Assembly (NCBI GenBank): GCA_019689615.1
Contig: JADGHD010000026.1
Span: forward strand, 1-17,736
Direction: 5' to 3'
DNA: 17,736 nt
From: Frankia sp.
GTDB taxonomy: Bacteria > Actinomycetota > Actinomycetes > Frankiales > Frankiaceae
Shown here: piece by piece, positions 6,350-12,634 of the stretch
Layout: each line of letters opens with the position of its first letter
Position numbering within the stretch: the first letter of the stretch is position 1
Position numbers and translations under genes: made by a program
The notes under the pieces: model-generated
Seen by the model: only the letters and a program-made list of their open reading frames with translations
Told to the model about the DNA's origin: nothing
The model's database searches: none

Positions 6350-6718
6350 TCAGGATCCGAGCAGCGGGATCAGGGCGGCGACTTCGCGGCGCCAGGCGAG
6401 GACCTGGGCGTGGGTGGGGCCGATCTCGTACTGGTGCTAGTGACAGGCCAGGCACACATGGCACCAGACGGCGTTCGCGCGCCAGGCGGTGTCGGGCTCG
6501 GCGTAGTGGCGAAGGCAGAGCATCTTCGCCCGCATGCTGCGCACCGCCGCGAGGCCGGGCACCCGGGCTTCGAGCACCCGGTCGACGGTGACTTCAAGCG
6601 CGGTCCGCAGCGCGAGGGCGGCGCTGCGGTGCCGGCTAGCGGCGCTGGCATCGACGCCGCCGCCGAGGAGAAGGTGCAGCAGCCCGTCGACCGAGCCAGG
6701 CGAGGCGGGAGCGGGCAT
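6350..6718 (-). pseudogene. Small helical protein of the helicase operon, interrupted by an amber stop
   Basis: From ATG 6718 the frame runs 93 residues to TAG at 6437-6439. It continues in the same frame with coherent residues (HQYEIGPTHAQVLAWRREVA) to TGA at 6350-6352, so the undamaged gene would encode 122 residues. The N-terminal part is helical (DGLLHLLLGGGVD, LALRTALEVTVDRVLEARVP) and is followed by RAKMLCLRHY and AxxVWxxxxxACH. The section after the stop looks like the natural end of the family (ACH-HxYE-xxPT-xxxxxWrxeV). The start codon overlaps the TGA of the upstream ATPase remnant (TGATG), showing original translational coupling. No enzyme motif is visible. The function is unknown; gene order suggests an accessory subunit to the ATPase. 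As it stands the gene lacks its last 28 residues, unless the stop is read through. Confidence 0.7.
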
Positions 6719-7680
6719 CAGGCGCTCACCGCCTGGGGGCGGCGGACGATCTCGGCGAGGTTGGCGACGCGGTCGACGAACCGGCGCGGGTCGCCGATCG
6801 AGGTGCCGGCGGCGTGCGCGCCGCTTTGGCAGTCGCGGACGAGTTGGACGTCGGTCCAGCCCCTGCCGAGCCGGGCCAGCTCGACCTCGACGTCGGCCTT
6901 GCTCCGGGTGGCGTCGCCGAACAGGGCCAGTGCGGCCAGTGGCACGAGCCGGTCGGAGCTGGCGATGGCCGTGAGCAGTTCGTGCTCGGGCAGGTTGTCG
7001 CGGTGGCGGCGGATCCAGGCCGCCTCGATGAACGCGTTCTCCAGCGCCTGTCGGCACAGGCCCGGCAGCACGTGACTGCGCGCCTCCTCCGGCAGGTCCT
7101 CCGTCAGCGCGATCGCGCGGGCGTCGTCCAGCGCCTGCTCGACCGGGTCCTTTGCCCGCCTGACCGTCACGCGCGACGACGGTCCCCGTTCGACCTCGAA
7201 GACGGTCACGGACAGGCCCTGGCTGGCGAACGCCCGCCGCAGGCGGGTGCCGTGGCTGAAGACGAGGACCTGCCGGTCGCGGCCGAGGTCGTGCAGGACC
7301 TGGGCGAGGCCGTTGACCTTGGCCGGGTCCGTCGACTGCACCGGGTCGTCGATGAGCAGGAAGCCGAACGGGCTGTCGGCCGTGCGCGCCCGCGGCAGGA
7401 ACAGCGAGAGCGCGAGCGAGTGCTGCTCGCCCTGGCTCATCACGGCCAGCGCCGAGGCCCGCTCGTCGTCGACGGAGACGTCCATGACGAGCTTGCGGAC
7501 GGTCGCCTTCTCGCTGCCGTCGAGGCGGACGTCGTGCAGGTTGATGTTGCTCTCCTGGCGCAGATGCTCCGCCGGTGCACCCGCCCCTTCTCCAACAGGT
7601 GCGCGTACATCAGGTTCAGCCGCACGGGCGTCAGGTCCTGCAACACCGTCTGGCCGATCACCGGCACGATGTACGACGCG
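6718..7680 (-). pseudogene. C-terminal part of an SMC/ABC-type AAA ATPase, 5'-truncated and frameshifted
   Basis: The 3' part from ATG-like codon 7485 to TGA 6718 encodes 255 residues with an ABC signature-like MSQGEQHSLALSLFL, Walker B FLLIDDPVQSTD and a following VLVFSHG (H-loop), the C-terminal half of an SMC/RecN-like ATPase head. A helical domain follows (PVEQALDDARAIALTEDLP; LCRQALENAFIEAAW). Coding continues upstream to 7680 in two frames: ASYIVPVIGQTVLQDLTPVR and NLMYAHLLEKG in one, EHLRQESNINLHDVRLDG in the other. The join is at 7580-7587 in a G-rich run, where one missing base explains the shift. At 7680 the sequence stops against the response-regulator gene, so the N-terminal part with Walker A is gone and the protein cannot act as an ATPase. 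It was probably an NTP-driven sensor or clamp partner of the neighbouring helicases. Confidence 0.8.
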
Positions 7681-8346
7681 TCACCCCTCGGCGGCCGGTC
7701 GGATGAGCCCGGTCTCGTAGGCGACGACGACCGCCTGGGCCCGGTCGCGAAGACCCAGCTTGCCCAGCACCCGGCTCACGTGCGTCTTCACCGTCTGCTC
7801 GCTCACCACGAGCCGGTTCGCGATTTCCATGTTGGACAGTCCCTGGGCCACGAGCCGCAGGATCTCGGTCTCGCGGGGCGTCAACATTGCCAGCCGGGCG
7901 GAGCGATGCGGGCGCGGCGCGAGCCGGGCGAACTCCGTGATGAGGCGGCGGGTGATCGTAGGGGCCAACAGGGCCTCGCCCGCCGCCACGACCCGGACGG
8001 CGTCGAAGAGCCGTTCGGCGGCGATGTCCTTGAGCAGGAAGCCACTCGCGCCGGCCGCGAGCGCGCCGTACACGTACTCGTCGAGGTCGAACGTGGTCAA
8101 CACGACGACCCGGGGCGGGTCGGGCGCGGCGAGAATTCGTCGCGTCGCCTCGATGCCATCAAGATTCGGCATGCGTACATCCATGAGTACAAGCGTCGGG
8201 CGCTGGTGCGCGCAGACCCGCACCGCCTCGGCGCCGTCGGCCGCGGTGCCGACCACGGTGAAGTCCGGCTGAGTCTCCAGCAGGGCAGCGAGTCCCGACC
8301 GCACTACGTCCTGGTCGTCGGCCACGACGAGGCGCACCACGCTCAC
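7681..8346 (-). CDS. NarL/LuxR-family response regulator
   Basis: A 221-residue two-component response regulator. The receiver domain (about 4-120) has acidic-pocket residues Asp10 and Asp11, phospho-acceptor Asp56 in LMDVRMP, switch Thr84/Thr85 and Lys106 in FLLKD. The C-terminal LuxR-type helix-turn-helix spans about 154-215 (LTPRETEILRLVAQGLSNME, then EQTVKTHVSRVLGKLGLRDR). It starts at GTG 8346, whose first bases overlap the kinase stop (GTGA, 4 nt), so kinase and regulator are translationally coupled. The likely target is the divergent ABC exporter operon and its own promoter. The stop codon at 7681 abuts the truncated ATPase remnant, marking one edge of this locus. Confidence 0.95.
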   Translation of the reverse strand: MSVVRLVVADDQDVVRSGLAALLETQPDFTVVGTAADGAEAVRVCAHQRPTLVLMDVRMPNLDGIEATRRILAAPDPPRVVVLTTFDLDEYVYGALAAGASGFLLKDIAAERLFDAVRVVAAGEALLAPTITRRLITEFARLAPRPHRSARLAMLTPRETEILRLVAQGLSNMEIANRLVVSEQTVKTHVSRVLGKLGLRDRAQAVVVAYETGLIRPAAEG

Positions 8347-9335
8347 GGCGTCACCGCCGGGAGGTCGGCCTCGACCAGGAAACCGCAGCCCGGTGCCGGT
8401 CCAGCGTGCAGCGTTCCGCCGAGCATCGCCACCCGCTCCCGCATCCCGACCAGGCCGTGCCCGGTGCGACCCGGGGTCGCGGGTCCGGCGCCGGCCGGGC
8501 CGTTGTCCCGCACCCGCACCCGCAGGGTGTCCACGTCGTAGTGCAGGACGACGTCCACCGCCGCGCCGGGCGCGTGCCGGCGGGCGTTGGTGAGCGCCTC
8601 CTGGACGATGCGGTACGTGGTGAGCTGCACGCCGGGGTCGAGCGCGGCGACCGGCCCGGACACGATCAACCGCATCGAGGAGCCGGTGGCCGCGCGGGCC
8701 TCGTCGACGAGCGCAGTGAGCTCGGCCAATCCGGGCTGCGGTAGGCGGCTCTCGCTCTCCGGTGCGTCCTCGCGCAACACGCCGACCAGCCGGCGCATCT
8801 CGGTGAGCGCAGCCCGGGCCGTGTCGCCGATCGCGGCGAGGCGCCGGGCACCGAGGTCGGGCATCCCGGGTGTGGTCAACCGGGCAGCGTCCGCCTGTAC
8901 CGAGATCATCGACAGATGATGCGCCACTACGTCGTGGAGCTCCCGGGCGATACGGACCCGCTCACCCCGCGCGGCGAACTCAACCAGACTCTCCGAAACC
9001 GAGGTCCGGGCGGCGGCGCGGTGGCCCGCCTCCGAACGGGCCCGGCGCAGCAGCCTCACCGCGACGACGCCGGCGGCACAGGCCACGGCCACCATCGATG
9101 CCACCGGCGGCCGGTCAGCGGTGAGCAGGGCGAGCGCCGTCGCCGCGACGCAGGTCGTGAGGACGGTGAGGGTGTGGCTGAGCAGGAATGCGACCGGGAC
9201 CGTCGCGGCCAGGGCGAGCAGTAATGGCACGAGCGTCGGCGCCTGTTCCGTGACGGAGTCCGCCATCGCCTCCCACAGCGCGAGCCCGGTGAGCACGGCG
9301 GCGAGCAGGACCGGCAGGTCGCGGCGAGGGCTCAC
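8343..9335 (-). CDS. Membrane sensor histidine kinase, HisKA_3 (NarX/DesK-like) type
   Basis: A 330-residue kinase from GTG 9335. The N-terminal 100 residues hold about four hydrophobic helices (7-24, 34-53, 55-73 and 78-96) with very short loops, so the sensor is probably intramembrane, like DesK or LiaS-type kinases that watch the envelope. The HisKA_3 dimerisation box RIARELHDVVAHHLSMI puts the phospho-accepting histidine at His134. The ATPase domain has the N box IVQEALTNARRHA, a DNGPAG-type D box and GHGLVGMRERVAMLGG as G box. A start 32 codons upstream (9431) is open but reads as atypical sequence and would run into the divergent promoter region, so 9335 is preferred. The stop overlaps the regulator start by 4 nt. 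Confidence 0.92.
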   Translation of the reverse strand: MSPRRDLPVLLAAVLTGLALWEAMADSVTEQAPTLVPLLLALAATVPVAFLLSHTLTVLTTCVAATALALLTADRPPVASMVAVACAAGVVAVRLLRRARSEAGHRAAARTSVSESLVEFAARGERVRIARELHDVVAHHLSMISVQADAARLTTPGMPDLGARRLAAIGDTARAALTEMRRLVGVLREDAPESESRLPQPGLAELTALVDEARAATGSSMRLIVSGPVAALDPGVQLTTYRIVQEALTNARRHAPGAAVDVVLHYDVDTLRVRVRDNGPAGAGPATPGRTGHGLVGMRERVAMLGGTLHAGPAPGCGFLVEADLPAVTP

Positions 9336-9375
9336 GTCACCATTCTGGGTACACCGCCGGCCCGGCACGTCACCC

Positions 9376-9397
9376 CCAGGTAGTACGGCGAACCTGG
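9376..9397. promoter_or_regulatory. Inverted repeat between divergent kinase and exporter genes, candidate operator
   Basis: CCAGGT at 9376-9381 and ACCTGG at 9392-9397 form a perfect inverted repeat with a 10-nt spacer, centred in the 110-bp region between the kinase and the ABC ATPase starts. Half-sites one helical turn apart would suit a LuxR-type dimer such as the adjacent regulator. Confidence 0.35.
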
Positions 9398-9431
9398 TCC
9401 CGGGGACGGACGAGGCTTCCGCGCGCTCCAC

Positions 9432-9445
9432 CTACGTTCACGCGC
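9432..9445 (+). promoter_or_regulatory. Candidate -10 box giving a leaderless exporter mRNA
   Basis: TACGTT fits TANNNT and ends 7 nt before ATG 9446. No ribosome-binding site precedes the ATG. Transcription would begin at or next to the A of the start codon, which suits the leaderless messages common in actinomycetes. Confidence 0.4.
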
Positions 9446-10420
9446 ATGAGTGTGAGCATCGATGCACGACGGATTGAGGTACGCGAGCTGCGCAAACGGT
9501 ATGGCCGGACCGTCGCCGTGGACGGGGTGTCGTTCACGGTGGAGCCCGGCCGGGTCACCGGCTTCGTGGGGCCGAACGGCGCCGGCAAGTCCACCACCCT
9601 GCGGCTGATCCTCGGCCTGGATCGCCCGGACGCCGGCACCACCCTGGTCGGCGGGCGGGCCTACCGTGACCTGCGCCAGCCCCTCCGGGAGGTCGGGTCA
9701 CTGCTCGACCCCGCGGCCGTCCATCCGCGCCGCCGGGCCAGGGCCCATCTGCTGTGGCAGGCCCGGAGCAACGGCCTGCCCGCCCGCCGGGTGGAGGAGG
9801 TGCTCGACCAGGTCGGGCTCGCCGCGGCCGCACGGAAGCGGGCCGGCGGCTTCTCACTCGGCATGCGGGCCCGGCTCGGGATCGCGGCGGCGTTGCTCGG
9901 CGACCCACCGGTGCTGCTGCTCGACGAACCGGTCAACGGGCTCGATCCGGAGGGCATCGCCTGGATGCGCGGCCTGCTGCGGGCGCTGGCCGCCGAGGGC
10001 CGGACCGTCTTCGTCTCCAGCCACCTCATGGGCGAGCTAGAGGACGCCGCCGACCACATCATCGTGATTGGCCGCGGCCGGATCCTCGCCGATGCGAGCG
10101 TCGCCGACCTGCGCGAGCGGGCATCCTCCGGCCGGGTGGCGCTGCGGACCACGCGCCGCCCGGAGGCGATCGCCCTGCTCGCGGGGAACGGCGCCACCGT
10201 GGCCACCACGGGCGGCGAGCAGCTCACCGTGGAGGGGCTGCCGGCGGACCGGGTGGTCGAGCTGCTCACCGGCGCCGGGCTGCCCTTCTCCGAGGTCACC
10301 TCGCATCGGGCCTCCCTCGAGGAGGCGTACATGGAGCTCACCCGGGACGCGGTCGAGTTCGGCGCGCCGAGCGTGACTGTCCACACTGCACCGTCGGAGG
10401 GGACGGAGGTACCGCGATGA
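9446..10420 (+). CDS. ABC transporter ATP-binding protein, DrrA/BcrA-like exporter type
   Basis: A 324-residue single-domain ABC ATPase. Walker A is GPNGAGKST (42-50), the signature is GGFSLGMRARLG (134-145), Walker B is VLLLDEP (156-162) with catalytic Glu161, the D-loop is NGLDPEG and the H-loop is His193 in VSSHLM. The Q-loop position reads LREVGSLLDPAAVHP without the usual glutamine, a variation I recall as normal in this actinobacterial drug-exporter subfamily. The C-terminal about 100 residues form the regulatory extension of DrrA/BcrA-type proteins (LEEAYMELTRD near 295-305). The stop overlaps the first permease start (ATGA). It probably powers efflux of a hydrophobic compound or antibiotic through the two downstream permeases, under control of the divergent two-component pair. 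Confidence 0.95.
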   Translation: MSVSIDARRIEVRELRKRYGRTVAVDGVSFTVEPGRVTGFVGPNGAGKSTTLRLILGLDRPDAGTTLVGGRAYRDLRQPLREVGSLLDPAAVHPRRRARAHLLWQARSNGLPARRVEEVLDQVGLAAAARKRAGGFSLGMRARLGIAAALLGDPPVLLLDEPVNGLDPEGIAWMRGLLRALAAEGRTVFVSSHLMGELEDAADHIIVIGRGRILADASVADLRERASSGRVALRTTRRPEAIALLAGNGATVATTGGEQLTVEGLPADRVVELLTGAGLPFSEVTSHRASLEEAYMELTRDAVEFGAPSVTVHTAPSEGTEVPR

Positions 10421-11769
10421 GCCTGTGGAACAGCGTCCGGGCGGAGTGGACGAAGTTCTGGTCTATGCGCCTCGGCGGCGGGGTCGCGGTCGTCATCGCC
10501 GGCGCCGTCGCCACCATTCCCGCCATCGCCAACCTGGACTCGGTCCCCGTGCCGATGTTCTCCTACGACATGGTGCACCGGCCCTTCGCGGGCGACGGCA
10601 GCATCACCGCCCAGGTCACCAGCCACGAAGGCGTGGGCGGCGGTGGCGCCGCCGGTGTGGTGCTGAAGGAGAGCACGGAGCGCACCGCCCCGTACGCCGC
10701 CCTTCTGCTCACCGCCGACCGTGGCGTGCGCCTGCACACCTTCCGGACCGAGATCGCCGGCAGCCTCACCGCGACGCCGGCGTGGCTGCGGCTGGATCGC
10801 AGCGGCGACGCGATCACCGGGTACGAGTCCGCCGACGGTGTCACGTGGCATGAGGTGGGGACGCTGACGCTCCCCGGCCTGCCGGAGCAGATCGAGGCCG
10901 GCCTGATCGTAGCGGCGGGTGCCTCGGGGCCGCCGGGGTGCGCCGCGCAGCGGCAGTGCCCGGTCAGCACCGCCACGTTCGAGGACGTCACCGTCCCTGG
11001 CCCCGACCAGCCGTGGCGTCACGCGGTGGTCGGCGAGCCGTGGAGCCAGCCCGGGTCGTTCACCGAGTCCGGCGGGGTGCTGCGGGTCAGCGGCGGCGGC
11101 GACTTCCGGCCGTTCGGCAACTTCGACCCGACGATCGCCGACAGTGGCCTGTTCAGCCTGGTGATCGGCCTGCCGGCCCTGGTCGCGGTCGGGGTGCTCT
11201 TCGTCACCTCGGAGTACACCCGCGGGCTGCATCGCACCACGTTCGCGGCGACACCGCGGCGCTGGCACGTGCTCGTCGCGAAGGCGCTCGTGCTCGGCGG
11301 AGCGGTCGTGGTGGTCGAGCTCGTGGCCCTGGCGGCCGGCCTGGCCTGGCTGGTGTCACACGTGGAGTCGACTGGGATCGCCCCGATCGAATATCTGCAC
11401 CCGGCGATTGTCAAGGCGGTCGCCGGCACCGCGGTGACCCTGACGGCGGTGGCGCTCACCGGTCTGGCCCTCGGCTGGTTGTTCCGCCGGCCCGCGGCGG
11501 CCATCGCGTCGACCGCGGCTCTTCTAATCCTTCCCGCCATCGTGTCCCAGAACCTGCCCATTGAGATCGGTCGGTGGGTCGTGCTCGCCAGCCCGGTCGG
11601 CGCCGGGGCCGGCCTGACCGAGCCGCCGGTGGAGTTCGTGACCATCCCCGCGCCGCCGGCGGGGCCGTCGATCGTCCCGACGCCATGGGTGGGCGGGTTG
11701 ACGCTGATCGTCATTGTGTCCGGCCTGCTTGGCCTCGCCGCCTGGCGGCTGCACCGTCGGGACGCGTAG
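10417..11769 (+). CDS. ABC-2 type permease with large extracellular beta-sandwich insert
   Basis: A 450-residue membrane subunit starting at ATG 10417 (4-nt overlap with the ATPase). It begins with the amphipathic WNSVRAEWTKFWSMR segment and one membrane helix (about 21-38). Then, unusually, about 200 extracytoplasmic residues precede helices at about 246-264, 289-312, 334-355, 361-380 and 425-443. The insert (about 46-195) has repeated beta-strand patterns such as AGVVLKES, YAALLLTADRGVRL, WLRLDRSGDAITGYESADG, WHEVGTLTLPGL and EAGLIVAAG, typical of DUF1349/LamG-like jellyroll domains. Cys175 and Cys181 could form a disulphide. The segment TSEYTRGLHRTTFAATPRR after the second helix is the ABC-2 coupling region seen in this family. 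The insert may bind a glycan or the exported ligand outside the membrane. Confidence 0.88.
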   Translation: MSLWNSVRAEWTKFWSMRLGGGVAVVIAGAVATIPAIANLDSVPVPMFSYDMVHRPFAGDGSITAQVTSHEGVGGGGAAGVVLKESTERTAPYAALLLTADRGVRLHTFRTEIAGSLTATPAWLRLDRSGDAITGYESADGVTWHEVGTLTLPGLPEQIEAGLIVAAGASGPPGCAAQRQCPVSTATFEDVTVPGPDQPWRHAVVGEPWSQPGSFTESGGVLRVSGGGDFRPFGNFDPTIADSGLFSLVIGLPALVAVGVLFVTSEYTRGLHRTTFAATPRRWHVLVAKALVLGGAVVVVELVALAAGLAWLVSHVESTGIAPIEYLHPAIVKAVAGTAVTLTAVALTGLALGWLFRRPAAAIASTAALLILPAIVSQNLPIEIGRWVVLASPVGAGAGLTEPPVEFVTIPAPPAGPSIVPTPWVGGLTLIVIVSGLLGLAAWRLHRRDA

Positions 11770-12567
11770 GTGCAGACTCTGCGCGCCGAGTGGGTGAAGC
11801 TGCGCAGCGAACCCGGACTGGTCGTGTCGGCCGTGGCGCTCTTCGTCGCCACGGCCGGCATGGCGCTGCTCAGCCTGAGCCGGGCCGAGGCGCCCGCCTG
11901 CCCGCCGGAGTTCCCCGGCTGCGAACTGCCGGTCGTCGACGTCGTCCGGCTCACCCTCTCAGGTGTCTACCCTGGACAGATCTTCGCGGTCGTCCTCGCC
12001 ACCCTCACCGTGGCCGACGAGTACGAGACCGGCCTGATCGTCACCACCCTGGTGGGCAGCCCTCGGCGGCTGCGGGTGGTCGCCGGCAAGGCGATCGTGG
12101 CGACAGGCGTGGTGGGCCTCGCCGGAGCCGCCGCGGTCGCCGCCAGCGTGCTCGCCGGCCGGCTCATCCTGCCCGGGCGGGGCTTCACCACCGCCGCCGG
12201 GTACCCGCCGTTGTCGGCGACCGACCCGACCGTGCTGCGGGCGGCCGGCGGCACGGCGCTCTACCTCGTACTGGTGGCGCTGCTGGCCTGCGGTGTCGCG
12301 TTCACGCTCCGCGACACCACGGCCTCGCTCGTGACCGTACTCGGCCTGCTCTTCGTGCTCCCGCTCGCTGGCGCGTGGCTGAACCACGAGACGCTCAGCG
12401 AGTGGACCCAGCGGTACGCGCCGATGCCGGCCGGCCTATCGATCCAGACCACCGTCGGCCCCGCGGACCTGCCGATCAGCGGCTGGGCCGGTCTGGGCGT
12501 CCTCGCCCTGTGGGCCGCGGCCGCCGTCGTGTCGGGCGGTGCGTCGGTGACACTGCGGGACGCGTAG
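11770..12567 (+). CDS. ABC-2 type permease, second subunit
   Basis: A 265-residue permease whose GTG start at 11770 directly follows the TAG of permease 1, so the two are probably co-translated. It opens with the same amphipathic motif as its partner (LRAEWVKLRSEPG), followed by hydrophobic helices at about 18-36, 66-84, 108-130, 160-178, 184-203 and 238-256. The coupling segment VADEYETGLIVTTLVGSPRR is the counterpart of TSEYTRG in permease 1. A short extracellular loop after the first helix carries Cys44 and Cys51 (CPPEFPGC), a possible disulphide, but there is no large insert. Two different permeases with one ATPase suggests a heterodimeric channel with an ATPase homodimer. Confidence 0.92.
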   Translation: MQTLRAEWVKLRSEPGLVVSAVALFVATAGMALLSLSRAEAPACPPEFPGCELPVVDVVRLTLSGVYPGQIFAVVLATLTVADEYETGLIVTTLVGSPRRLRVVAGKAIVATGVVGLAGAAAVAASVLAGRLILPGRGFTTAAGYPPLSATDPTVLRAAGGTALYLVLVALLACGVAFTLRDTTASLVTVLGLLFVLPLAGAWLNHETLSEWTQRYAPMPAGLSIQTTVGPADLPISGWAGLGVLALWAAAAVVSGGASVTLRDA

Positions 12568-12586
12568 CCGCCCCGACCGGTGCGGC
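12567..12586. terminator. Possible terminator hairpin after the exporter operon
   Basis: GCCGC at 12567-12571 pairs with GCGGC at 12582-12586 across a 10-nt loop, right at the permease 2 stop, in the 67-bp gap between convergent genes. The stem is short and has no T-tract; support is weak. Confidence 0.2.
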
Positions 12587-12634
12587 GCTGGCGGCCCGGT
12601 GGCGGCGCTGGCGTGGCGGGCCTGGATCCGGTGG

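Noticed and set aside
3527..6464. Long frames on both strands overlapping the UvrD-nuclease (plus 3527-4864 and 5348-6265, minus 4401-6464)
   Set aside because: Arginine/proline- or aspartate/valine-rich shadow translations; the frame 3458-6223 contains every conserved helicase and nuclease motif.
6814..8541. Plus-strand 575-residue frame across the ATPase remnant and response regulator
   Set aside because: Shadow of two minus-strand genes with recognisable motifs; no domain of its own.
9336..9431. Longer N-terminus for the sensor kinase starting at 9431
   Set aside because: The additional 32 residues are atypical and would cover the divergent promoter region and inverted repeat; GTG 9335 puts the first membrane helix at the usual place.
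9661..11268. Minus-strand 535-residue frame opposite the ABC ATPase and permease 1
   Set aside because: Compositionally biased shadow; the plus strand holds complete Walker and signature motifs.
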